NCBI GenBank assembly: GCA_039798705.1
Contig: JBDKFN010000043.1
Span: 1-15,557 of the forward strand
Direction of reading: 5' to 3'
DNA length: 15,557 nt
Source: CAIKLP01 sp039798705
GTDB lineage: Bacteria > Bacteroidota > Bacteroidia > Sphingobacteriales > Sphingobacteriaceae
Shown here: positions 8,167 through 15,557 of the stretch, piece after piece
How the letters are laid out: each line of letters starts with the position of its first letter
Position numbering within the stretch: the stretch's first letter is position 1
The notes under the pieces: model-generated
Told to the model about the DNA's origin: nothing
Seen by the model: the letters and a program-made list of their open reading frames with translations, nothing else
The model's database searches: none
Position numbers and translations under genes: made by a program

Positions 8167-8193
8167 AATTTTTCCTAAACCAAAATAAATTTC
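8163..8193 (+). promoter_or_regulatory. Weak candidate promoter for the PKD-domain gene
   Basis: TTTT (8163-8166), 19 bases, then TAAATTTC (8186-8193). Each half differs by one base from the Bacteroidota TTTG-N19-TAnnTTTG consensus. Transcription would start near 8199. The -33 half overlaps the T-tract of the katG terminator, so the match may be chance. It would favour the ATG at 8232 (leader about 33 bases) over the one at 8208. Confidence 0.22.
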
Positions 8194-8231
8194 ACTTGTT
8201 TAATGAGATGAAAAACAAAAATCATCAAACT

Positions 8232-9644
8232 ATGAAGAAAATCCTATTTCTAATGCTTTTCGTGGCTTCCTCTTGGATAGCTAAAGGGCAGCAAACATTA
8301 ACGGTGAGTGGTAATTTCATGAATCAAGCAATTCCGGTTACTAACCAACAGGTCACCATTACTTATCACTCGATAGACTCTTTAAGCCCGATAATTGGGC
8401 GCGACACTACCCTTACTGATAATCTTGGGTACTATTCATTTAGCACAACCCTATCAGCTGCAAATTTCAACGGATATGCAATTGTTAAAGCAAGCGATTG
8501 CTATGGAGCTACACAAGAAGTTTTTAGCGTATTCCTTCCAGGTTTTTACAACTTAATTGTAAATATAGAATGTGTAAATTTATGCTTGAATTCTTTTGCA
8601 GCATCTATTGATTCTATACCTGGTATTGGATTAATGGCTAAATTTAAAGCTACCAAAGTAAGCGCATCAGCTAATTACCTTTGGACATTTGGTGATGGGA
8701 CATCTGGCGTGGGTTCCTATGTAGACCACGTATACGCGAACCCAGGTACTTATACTGTTTGCCTAACTACTTCCGATTCAATAGGTGCATGCACATATAC
8801 TTATTGCGATTCTGTATTAGTTAGCAATGCAATTATTCAATGCTATGCAACTTATAGCTACTACCAAGATAGTACGAATGCAAATATGTTATATTTCACA
8901 GGACAAACTTTAAATGCACCTGGAAGTATTATCACATGGGACTTTGGCGATGGGCTAGTATATACCGGCAGTAATTATACCACACATACTTACGCACAAC
9001 CTGGAATTTATAATGTATGCTTAGGCTACTTTGATATTATTAAAAATTGCTTCACCACTTTTTGTGATGTTGTTTATGTAGGTTCAGGTGTGACACCTAA
9101 TTGTAATGCTGAATATAAATTATTCATGATTCCAGATTCCGTAACATTGGGTGCAAATGTTGTGTATTTTTCTAGTATATACCAAAGTCCTACTTCAAGT
9201 TACTTTTGGGATTTCGGAGATAGTACATACGCATCAAATCAATTCACAACACATATATTTAATGGGACAGGTGTTTTTGATGTATGCCTAACTATTTACG
9301 ATTTCGCTCAAAATTGTAGCGATACAGTTTGTAAGCGTGTTGAAATTATTAATGGCGGAATGAAAATTTTAGGTTTAGATAATTCAGAAAATGTAAACAT
9401 TAAAAACCTATTCCCTAATCCAACTAATGGAATCAGCTACATGACGCTAAACAGCAAGTCAGCAGCGGTTGCAAATGTTAAAATATATTCGATAGACGGT
9501 CGATTGATTTCAAAATGGAATGAAGAATTAATGCAAGGCGAGCATACGCTAAAGCTTGATTTAACAAATATTGAACCAGGCATGTATTTCATCGAAGTTG
9601 TTGAAAATAATGAACGAGTAACTGCTAAGTTGATGATCAAATAG
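8232..9644 (+). CDS. Secreted protein with three PKD domains and T9SS type A sorting domain
   Basis: From the ATG at 8232 the product is 470 aa with a classical signal peptide (MKKILFLMLFVASSWIAKGQ). An in-frame ATG at 8208 would add 8 residues and is the main alternative; a TTG at 8196 is unlikely. Residues about 22-110 form a beta-rich region resembling a carboxypeptidase-regulatory/transthyretin-like domain (TLTVSGN, DNLGYYSFSTTL), an inference. Three PKD domains follow (about 118-198, 204-284, 291-373), marked by YLWTFGDG, ITWDFGDG and YFWDFGDS and by HxY/HxF strands. Each carries four cysteines in near-identical spacing. Residues about 390-470 are a T9SS type A sorting domain (NLFPNPTNG, VKIYSIDGR, PGMYFIEV). 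PKD modules generally act in adhesion or protein/glycan contact and there is no catalytic domain, so a structural or adhesive surface role is inferred. It lies between two terminators, so is probably monocistronic. Confidence 0.9.
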   Translation: MKKILFLMLFVASSWIAKGQQTLTVSGNFMNQAIPVTNQQVTITYHSIDSLSPIIGRDTTLTDNLGYYSFSTTLSAANFNGYAIVKASDCYGATQEVFSVFLPGFYNLIVNIECVNLCLNSFAASIDSIPGIGLMAKFKATKVSASANYLWTFGDGTSGVGSYVDHVYANPGTYTVCLTTSDSIGACTYTYCDSVLVSNAIIQCYATYSYYQDSTNANMLYFTGQTLNAPGSIITWDFGDGLVYTGSNYTTHTYAQPGIYNVCLGYFDIIKNCFTTFCDVVYVGSGVTPNCNAEYKLFMIPDSVTLGANVVYFSSIYQSPTSSYFWDFGDSTYASNQFTTHIFNGTGVFDVCLTIYDFAQNCSDTVCKRVEIINGGMKILGLDNSENVNIKNLFPNPTNGISYMTLNSKSAAVANVKIYSIDGRLISKWNEELMQGEHTLKLDLTNIEPGMYFIEVVENNERVTAKLMIK

Positions 9645-9661
9645 CTAAATTAATACTCAAT

Positions 9662-9696
9662 AAAAAACCCCGCAAGTTGTGCTTGCGGGGTTTTTT
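9662..9696. terminator. Bidirectional intrinsic terminator between convergent genes
   Basis: A perfect 15-bp stem (AAAAAACCCCGCAAG at 9662-9676 with CTTGCGGGGTTTTTT at 9682-9696) closes a 5-base loop. Read on either strand it is a GC-rich hairpin followed by six T residues. It starts 18 bases after the PKD gene stop and sits 15 bases beyond the LamG gene stop on the other strand, so it should end both transcripts. Confidence 0.95.
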
Positions 9697-9710
9697 ATTT
9701 AACAACTATT

Positions 9711-10817
9711 TTATTTGACTAGTACTATTTTCTTATTTGAAACTACTTGCTGCTGGGCATTCAGAATAAGTAACTGATAAGTCCCATAACCCATTAAGCT
9801 ACTCAATGAAATTGTAGATTTTAACTGATTGAAATTGCCGTTATAAACTGTAGCACCGTTCATCGCAATTAATTTAAAAGTTGAACCTTGCAACAAAGCT
9901 AAATCATTAACTTCAACAAAAATATCGCTACTTGTTGGGTTTGGATAGACTTTAATATCTGCAAAAATTGGATTAACAATATTAGAAATTTGTGCTTTAA
10001 TAAATAAAGTATCTACAACAGAAACAAAATTTGTATCTAAAATATTTGTAATTACTGTATCATAGATAAAAGAATAAGTGGTGTCAATAATATTGGTACG
10101 AATGGTATCATAAGTAGTCACAAATGTAGTATCAAATGGCACCCCGTTTTCAGCAGCTAATTGCGAAATTTCAGAATTATTTAATACTCTATTATAAACC
10201 CTAAAATCATCCATATTCCCTCTATAAAAGCTCCCTGATGCAATCCTATCAGAACCCAAAACGGTTCCATTAATTCCACTTGCAGAAGTGACATTTGCCG
10301 TTTTAACACCAGACTTTTTCAATGAACCATTTAAATAAATTTTATATTTCATGGTGTCCAATGTAACAACCACATGATTCCAAACATCAGAGCCTAATTG
10401 TATGGTGTCCGAAACATTTCCTGTAGCAAATCGCATTTGACCGGTTGTATTTTCAATTAGTGAAAGGTAAAACAAGCCGTTAACAAGAGAAGACCTGTCC
10501 GCAACCACTATCATTTGTGTGTTGGTATTTGTTGACGGCCTTAACCACAAACTAACGGTCTTCTGCTTATAATCAAATAAATTATTTACTTGAGCGTAAG
10601 AATTAGTGCCAGTGAAATATAAACTGTTATTAACTTTATTTGCACGATCACCGCCGTGTGTTGTACCCGGCGCATTTATTATTAAAACATTACTTCCGCT
10701 AGAGTCTATTAAATTATAATTAAACTTAAAATGCGCTTTTAATCCTAATGTTGGAAGTTGTGCAAATGCAAAAGTAGATGTAATTAATACAATTAAAATA
10801 AAGCTGATTCTTTTCAT
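9711..10817 (-). CDS. Secreted LamG-like (concanavalin A-fold) protein with T9SS type A sorting domain
   Basis: A 368-aa protein from the ATG at 10817 with a signal peptide (MKRISFILIVLITSTFAFAQ). Residues about 25-222 look like a LamG/Laminin_G_3 jelly-roll: KAHFKFNYNLIDSSG, LYFTGTNSYAQV, VSLWLRPS, WNHVVVTLD, YKIYLNGSL and MDDFRVYNRVL near its end, as usual for the family. Residues 226-275 are a Thr/Asp-rich linker with two 16-residue repeats. Residues about 285-368 are a T9SS type A sorting domain (IKVYPNPTSSD, GTYQLLIL). Such proteins usually bind glycans or proteins at the surface; no glycosidase or protease domain is present, so binding or scaffolding is inferred. The gene follows the efflux operon on the same strand but has its own excellent promoter match, and ends at the bidirectional terminator. 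Confidence 0.92.
   Translation of the reverse strand: MKRISFILIVLITSTFAFAQLPTLGLKAHFKFNYNLIDSSGSNVLIINAPGTTHGGDRANKVNNSLYFTGTNSYAQVNNLFDYKQKTVSLWLRPSTNTNTQMIVVADRSSLVNGLFYLSLIENTTGQMRFATGNVSDTIQLGSDVWNHVVVTLDTMKYKIYLNGSLKKSGVKTANVTSASGINGTVLGSDRIASGSFYRGNMDDFRVYNRVLNNSEISQLAAENGVPFDTTFVTTYDTIRTNIIDTTYSFIYDTVITNILDTNFVSVVDTLFIKAQISNIVNPIFADIKVYPNPTSSDIFVEVNDLALLQGSTFKLIAMNGATVYNGNFNQLKSTISLSSLMGYGTYQLLILNAQQQVVSNKKIVLVK
10017..10112 (-). repeat. Two tandem 48-bp units encoding a 16-aa linker repeat
   Basis: Within the LamG gene, codons 236-251 (YDTIRTNIIDTTYSFI) and 252-267 (YDTVITNILDTNFVSV) are adjacent and alike at the YDT, TNI and DT positions. The DNA has diverged mainly at third positions. 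This is a protein-level spacer between the LamG and sorting domains. Confidence 0.7.
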
Positions 10818-10835
10818 AAGTGAACATTATTTTAT

Positions 10836-10866
10836 CAAATTTAATGAAAATATAAAAAGAGCCAAA
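10836..10866 (-). promoter_or_regulatory. Bacteroidota-type promoter of the LamG-domain gene
   Basis: On the minus strand TTTG (10866-10863) is followed by exactly 19 bases and then TAAATTTG (10843-10836), a full match to the Bacteroidota primary-sigma consensus TTTG-N19-TAnnTTTG. Transcription would start near 10831, leaving a leader of about 13 bases before the ATG at 10817. It lies wholly in the 64-base gap after the outer-membrane-factor stop, so the LamG gene can be expressed separately from the efflux operon. Confidence 0.78.
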
Positions 10867-10881
10867 TTTCTCACTTAATCA

Positions 10882-12312
10882 CTAATTCCAACCCCCGCCC
10901 AAAGCCCTATACATATTAGTTATTGCAGAAAATTGTTGCTTCTTCAATTCTACTAATTCTAATTTAGCAGATAGGGCTTCTCTCTGCGTCATTAATACTT
11001 CTAAATAATTGGCTCTAGCAGCTTTAAATAAATCGTTCGATACCAAAATTGATTCATTGAGCGTCGAAACTTCTTTTGCTTTTAATTGAGTCGACTCTGA
11101 AAGATTTTTAATATTTGAAAGCTCATTCGACACTTCAACAAATGCATTCAAAGTTACTTTTTGATATTGATACAACATCTGAACTTGCCTTGCATTTGCA
11201 TTTCTAAATTCAGCTTTAATTGCCGATCTATTTATTGCAGGTGCTGTTAAATCTCCAATTAGCGAATAAGCCAAAGATTCCGGGGTTGTAAATAAGTATG
11301 ATTTTTTAAAGGCTTGAAATCCCATTGCAGCTCCAATTCCGAGTGAGGGGTAAAATTCCATTCTAGCTACTTTTACATCACATTTAGCAGCAATTAAATC
11401 GTACTCTGCTTGTTTAATATCTGGCCTGTTATTTAGTAGCTGCGCAGGCATTCCAATACTTACAGCTGGTAAAGGAAGCTCTGTAATACCAATTGACTCC
11501 CTATTAATATGTTGTGGCAATCGACCAAGCAAAAAATTAATTTCATTTTCAGTTATTGAAATTTTTTGCTGCGTTTCAAACGCAAAGCTTTTAGATTTAT
11601 ACAATTGCGCCTCGAATTGCTTTACCGCCAAATCGGTTACAATAGATGCCTCTTTTTGTACTCTTACAATTTGCAAACCATTTTCTTGCAACTGTATATT
11701 TTCATTGATAATTGCCAACTGATTGTCTAAAGAAAGCAATTCATAATAGGCATTTGCAACTTCTGCAACTAAATTTGTAATGACAAAATTTCTGCCTTCA
11801 ACACTGGATAAATACCTAGCGTATGCAGCTCGTTTTGCATTTCTAAGTTTACCCCAAATATCTGCTTCCCAACTTGCATGAAATCCTACGTTAAAATCTG
11901 GTAGCACTTCCGGCACCATTTGACCTGGTGTCATCTCTGTAGACGCATCACCTGCTCCAGTTGATGTGTATCTAGCGACTTTGTCTACCCCCGCCCCGCC
12001 CGAAATATTTACTTTTGGAAAAAGCAAGCCTTTTCTAAGCCTTAAATCATTTTGAGCAATTTGCATTTCTTGCGCAACTATTAATGCTTCTAGATTATTT
12101 TTTATTGCGGTATCAATTAGACTTGACAAATATTTATCTGCGAAAAAATCTGCCCATTTAATTTTCGCAGAATTAATTGAATCTCCAACTACTGTATATG
12201 TACTTGGCAATGTTTTTGAATTTGTATTTACAGTAGTTGCAGGAATTTTGCAACTACTATAAACTAGACAAAACAACATTGATATAATGATTACTTGATT
12301 TTTATTTTTCAT
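10882..12312 (-). CDS. RND efflux outer-membrane factor, NodT/OprM family lipoprotein
   Basis: A 476-aa TolC-superfamily protein, the usual length for the NodT/OprM type. The N-terminus is a lipoprotein signal (MKNKNQVIII…LVYSSC) with Cys21 as probable lipidated residue; the lipobox is loose, as is common in Bacteroidota. Two OEP repeats follow: WADFFADKYLSSLIDTAI near 53-70 opens the first, with SWEADIWGKLRNAKRAA near 147-163, and LLNNRPDIKQAEYDLIAA near 292-309 opens the second. The end, MYRALGGGWN, is characteristic. It forms the trimeric outer-membrane exit duct that docks onto the inner-membrane pump through the fusion protein. Its ATG lies inside the end of the pump gene (11-base overlap), indicating translational coupling. 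No hairpin terminator follows the stop before the LamG promoter. Confidence 0.96.
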   Translation of the reverse strand: MKNKNQVIIISMLFCLVYSSCKIPATTVNTNSKTLPSTYTVVGDSINSAKIKWADFFADKYLSSLIDTAIKNNLEALIVAQEMQIAQNDLRLRKGLLFPKVNISGGAGVDKVARYTSTGAGDASTEMTPGQMVPEVLPDFNVGFHASWEADIWGKLRNAKRAAYARYLSSVEGRNFVITNLVAEVANAYYELLSLDNQLAIINENIQLQENGLQIVRVQKEASIVTDLAVKQFEAQLYKSKSFAFETQQKISITENEINFLLGRLPQHINRESIGITELPLPAVSIGMPAQLLNNRPDIKQAEYDLIAAKCDVKVARMEFYPSLGIGAAMGFQAFKKSYLFTTPESLAYSLIGDLTAPAINRSAIKAEFRNANARQVQMLYQYQKVTLNAFVEVSNELSNIKNLSESTQLKAKEVSTLNESILVSNDLFKAARANYLEVLMTQREALSAKLELVELKKQQFSAITNMYRALGGGWN

Positions 12313-15300
12313 TGTGATGATCTATTTCTTCTGTTAATGGATTTTCGTCTTCATCTTCAATTATGATATGTTTTTCTGAAATACTTGCAAAAACATAATA
12401 TAAACCTGGTATTATTAATACACCAAATACAGTACCAAACAACATTCCGCCTGCTGCTGCAGCACCAATAGTTCTATTGCCTATTGCCCCTGGACCAGTT
12501 GCTAATACAAGAGGAATAAGGCCTGCAATAAATGCAAATGAAGTCATTAAAATTGGCCTTAATCTAACTGCGGCTCCTTCAATTGCAGCTTCCAAAACGG
12601 TAGCCCCTGATCTATGTTTCTGAACAGCAAATTCTACAATTAAAACTGCGTTCTTACTTAACAAACCAACCAACATTAGCATCGCAATTTGAGCATAAAT
12701 ATTGTTTTCTAAACCTAAAGTTGCTAATAAAAAGAATGCGCCAAAAATTCCAATTGGTAATGACAATAGAATTGGGAATGGTAAAATAAAACTCTCGTAT
12801 TGAGCCGCCAACACTAAATACACAAAAACGAAACAAATAATAAAAATATAGAGTGCTTGATTTCCACTTCGTATTTCATCTTTAGAAATTCCGGCCCAAT
12901 CAATCCCAAACCCTTTTGGCAATTTAGTTTTGGCAACATTTGTAATTACTTCCAAAGCCTTACCACTACTATATCCTGGAGCAGCTCCGCCACTTACCTC
13001 CGAAGAATTATACAAATTATGTCTGGTAATCTCTTCTAATCCATAAACTTTATCAATTGTCATAAAAGCACCGTATGGCACCATCTCGCCGCGATCATTT
13101 TTAACATATAACTTTAAAATGTCTTGAGGCAAAGCCCTATATTGAGGCAATGCTTGAACCATAACTTTATATTGTCGATCATACTTTATAAAACTAGTAG
13201 CATAATTGCTGCCAATTAAAGTTGATAAATTATCCATTGCATTTTCTATACTTACTCCTTTTTGTTGTGCTTTGTCATTATCTACACGCAACATATATTG
13301 AGGGAAACTCGCATTATAAAAAGTAAATACAGATGTTAACTCTGGTCTTTTATTAAGTTCTTTTGTAAATTCTTTACTTACGGTTTCCATTTTTTTATAA
13401 TCACCGCTCCCAGATTTATCTAACAACCTAAGCTCAAATCCGCCAGCAGCGCCATATCCAGGTACGGCAGGAGGCGGAAAAAACTCAATCGTTGCCCCTT
13501 TGATGTCTTTCGTTTTCTCTTCCAATTCCTTCATGATTTCTTCGACCGAATGCTTTCTTTCATCCCATCCCTTTAAATTAATCAAGCAAGTTCCCGAACA
13601 AGCCATGGTACCTTCTGTTAAAATTTCAAAGCCGGCAATAGATGAAACCGATTGTATTTCTTCCATTGAATTAGCTACTTTTTGAATTTTTGAAAGGATT
13701 GCATCTGTTCGCTCAAGCGTTGAGCCCGGTGGTGTTAAAACAATTGCATAAAATACCCCTTGATCTTCGTTTGGTATAAAACCAGAAGGAACTCTTCCAC
13801 TTAAGAACCAAGTGCCTATACAGAATAAAATTAAAGTTAAAAATGTTATAACCCTTCTATTAATTATTAATGCTAAATTCTTTTTATACTTTCCAAGTAC
13901 ACGGTTAAACCAATTATCAAATCCTGTTAAAAAACGATTAATAAGTGTTTTTTTCATAGGTAAGCCATGCGTATTTTTTAGCATTATTGCACACAATGCA
14001 GGAGTCAATGTTAATGCAACTATACAAGATAAAATAATCGAAGTTGCCATTGTAACAGAAAACTGTCGATAAAATATTCCTACTGGACCTGTCATAAATG
14101 CTGCAGGGATAAACACAGCAGACATCACCAAACTAATGGCAATAATAGCACCACTAATTTCATGCATCACCTCAATGGTAGCTTGCCTTGGAGGAAGATT
14201 TTTATCCCCCATTTTCGCATGAACTGCTTCCACTACAACAATTGCATCATCCACCACAATACCAATAGCCAATACTAAAGCGAAAAGTGTAATTAAATTC
14301 AAAGAGATACCAAAAAATTGCATAAAAAAGAAAGTCCCTATTAAGGAAACCGGAACAGCAAAAGCGGGAATCAACGTAGACCTCCAATCTCCTAAAAATA
14401 AAAATACCACCAAACTCACTAAAATAAACGCCTCAATTAAAGTATGAATTACTTTCTCGATAGAAGCATCTAAAAATTTAGAAACGTCATAACTAATTTC
14501 ATAATCCATTCCTTTTGGAAAACTTGTAGTTTTGATTTCTTCCATCTTCTTTTTGATATTCGCAATTACTTCTGTAGCATCGCTACCGTATGATTGCTTT
14601 ACCATAATTGATGCGGCAGGCTTTCCATTTAATTTAGAATATAAATCGTAATAGGTGCTACCAAATTCTACATCGGCCACATCTTTTACCCTTAATATTT
14701 GACCATCAGGACTAGCCTTTAATACAATATTCTCGTAACCCTCTTTAGAATTGTACCTTCCAGGATATTTTAAAACATACTCGAACGATTGAGGTCTTTT
14801 ACCTGAACTTTCTCCGGTTTTACCAGGTGCCGCTTCTAAGTTTTGTTCATCTAGGGCTTTTAAAACTTCTTCGGATGAAATATTATATGCTAACATCCTA
14901 TCTGGCTTTAACCAAATTCTCATTGCATATTCCCTATCTCCTAAAATATCTGCTACCCCTACACCATCAATTCTTTTGATATCAGAAAGTATATTAATAT
15001 CAGCGAAGTTATACAAGAAGTTTACATCCAAGTTTGGGTCTTTACTATATAAGTTAACATACATTAACATATTAGATTCCTCCCTTGTAATTTTTACACC
15101 TTCTTTTACAACAAGTGGAGGTAATTTATTAATTACTGCCGCAACTCTATTCTGTACGTTTATTGCCGCAATATTAGGATCAGTTCCAAGTTCAAAGACA
15201 ACTTGAATCATACACACCCCGTCGTTACCGGCATCTGATGCAATGTATTTCATCCCTGGCACACCGTTAATTGCTCTCTCAAGCGGAATCACAACAGCCT

Positions 15301-15475
15301 TGATCATTAGCTCCCCATTGGCTCCTGGGTATTCGGCTGAAATATTAACTTTTGGAGGCGATATAGATGGGAATTGTGTGACAGGCAATTTAACCATTGC
15401 CAACACACCCAATAATAATATCATAATAGAAATTACGATCGACAATACTGGCCTTTTAATGAATTTTGTAAACAT
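12302..15475 (-). CDS. RND multidrug efflux pump, inner-membrane subunit (AcrB/MexB, HAE1 family)
   Basis: A complete 1057-aa transporter, typical for HAE1 pumps. The N-terminus MFTKFIKRPVLSIVISIMIL is TM1 of the family, and PVTQFPSISPP begins the first periplasmic porter region. The proton-relay residues are all present: Asp409 and Asp410 (GIVVDDAIVVVEA, TM4), Lys941 (VGLLSKNAVLIVEFA, TM10), and Arg971 with Thr978 (RLRPILMTSFAF, TM11). Two large periplasmic loops, about residues 30-340 and 560-870, carry the porter and docking domains. It uses proton-motive force to export substrates from the periplasm and inner leaflet; which compounds cannot be told from sequence. The C-terminus is an acidic cytoplasmic tail (EDEDENPLTEEIDHHNEK). 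It starts 30 bases after the stop of the preceding gene and overlaps the outer-membrane-factor start, so all three are one operon. No regulator gene is in the window. Confidence 0.97.
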   Translation of the reverse strand: MFTKFIKRPVLSIVISIMILLLGVLAMVKLPVTQFPSISPPKVNISAEYPGANGELMIKAVVIPLERAINGVPGMKYIASDAGNDGVCMIQVVFELGTDPNIAAINVQNRVAAVINKLPPLVVKEGVKITREESNMLMYVNLYSKDPNLDVNFLYNFADINILSDIKRIDGVGVADILGDREYAMRIWLKPDRMLAYNISSEEVLKALDEQNLEAAPGKTGESSGKRPQSFEYVLKYPGRYNSKEGYENIVLKASPDGQILRVKDVADVEFGSTYYDLYSKLNGKPAASIMVKQSYGSDATEVIANIKKKMEEIKTTSFPKGMDYEISYDVSKFLDASIEKVIHTLIEAFILVSLVVFLFLGDWRSTLIPAFAVPVSLIGTFFFMQFFGISLNLITLFALVLAIGIVVDDAIVVVEAVHAKMGDKNLPPRQATIEVMHEISGAIIAISLVMSAVFIPAAFMTGPVGIFYRQFSVTMATSIILSCIVALTLTPALCAIMLKNTHGLPMKKTLINRFLTGFDNWFNRVLGKYKKNLALIINRRVITFLTLILFCIGTWFLSGRVPSGFIPNEDQGVFYAIVLTPPGSTLERTDAILSKIQKVANSMEEIQSVSSIAGFEILTEGTMACSGTCLINLKGWDERKHSVEEIMKELEEKTKDIKGATIEFFPPPAVPGYGAAGGFELRLLDKSGSGDYKKMETVSKEFTKELNKRPELTSVFTFYNASFPQYMLRVDNDKAQQKGVSIENAMDNLSTLIGSNYATSFIKYDRQYKVMVQALPQYRALPQDILKLYVKNDRGEMVPYGAFMTIDKVYGLEEITRHNLYNSSEVSGGAAPGYSSGKALEVITNVAKTKLPKGFGIDWAGISKDEIRSGNQALYIFIICFVFVYLVLAAQYESFILPFPILLSLPIGIFGAFFLLATLGLENNIYAQIAMLMLVGLLSKNAVLIVEFAVQKHRSGATVLEAAIEGAAVRLRPILMTSFAFIAGLIPLVLATGPGAIGNRTIGAAAAGGMLFGTVFGVLIIPGLYYVFASISEKHIIIEDEDENPLTEEIDHHNEK

Positions 15476-15505
15476 GTATTAAAATATAAATGATGTGTTT
15501 AAAAA

Positions 15506-15557
15506 TTATTTGTTGAATGCTTGCAAAGATTCTTTTGCAGGAACTAAAACCGTTTGG
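15506..15557 (-). CDS. C-terminal end of probable RND membrane fusion protein (AcrA/HlyD-type), cut by window edge
   Basis: Only the last 17 codons and a TAA stop are inside the window, reading QTVLVPAKESLQAFNK after one incomplete codon. The stop is 30 bases before the pump start on the same strand. In Bacteroidota the order fusion protein, pump, outer-membrane factor is standard, and the fragment resembles the end of RND periplasmic adaptors. The identification rests on position far more than on this short sequence. A chance open tail of this size is possible but unlikely here. Confidence 0.6.
   Translation of the reverse strand, partial: QTVLVPAKESLQAFNK

Noticed and set aside
13500..15482. 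Plus-strand open frames of 60-86 codons opposite the RND pump gene
   Set aside because: They overlap a full-length conserved transporter on the other strand and show no independent coding signal.

Overview
The window is AT-rich and reads as chromosome from a member of the Bacteroidota, probably a free-living Sphingobacteriia/Chitinophagia-like lineage. Three signs support this. Three predicted secreted proteins end in a type IX secretion system (T9SS) type A sorting domain (…FPNPT…, …YPNPT…). At least one promoter matches the Bacteroidota consensus TTTG-N19-TAnnTTTG. Start codons are preceded by A/T-rich leaders rather than Shine-Dalgarno sequences. The species cannot be named from sequence alone.

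Layout. (1) Positions 1-5837, minus strand, hold three co-directional cell-surface genes. In transcription order these are an OmpL/BBP2-like outer-membrane beta-barrel protein, a 1039-aa secreted protein built of about ten Ig-like modules with a T9SS tail, and an exported protein with a probable C-terminal barrel that runs off the left edge. The last two genes are only 5 bases apart. (2) Positions 5907-8093, plus strand, hold a complete bifunctional catalase-peroxidase, katG, transcribed divergently from the surface genes and closed by a strong intrinsic terminator. (3) Positions 8232-9644, plus strand, hold a secreted three-PKD-domain T9SS protein. It converges on (4) a LamG-domain T9SS protein at 9711-10817, minus strand, and the two share one bidirectional terminator. 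(5) Positions 10882-15557, minus strand, hold a tripartite RND efflux operon: the last codons of a gene in the membrane-fusion-protein position, then the inner-membrane pump, then the outer-membrane factor, whose start overlaps the pump's stop by 11 bases.

How the genes work together. The RND genes form one envelope-spanning export machine. KatG removes cytoplasmic hydrogen peroxide and looks like an independent unit. The Ig-like, PKD and LamG proteins are probably cargo of a T9SS encoded elsewhere, displayed on the surface or released. The three left-hand genes may form one surface module, but that rests on synteny alone.

I found no RNA genes, CRISPR array, insertion sequence, phage or defence genes. 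No stretch over 300 bases lacks a gene. The most unusual structure is in the Ig-like protein: seven 94-residue modules arranged in a higher-order period of three (A-B-C-A-B-C-A), each with a cysteine pair at nearly constant spacing. I see no clear-cut undescribed biological system; the left-hand surface cluster is the best candidate for follow-up.
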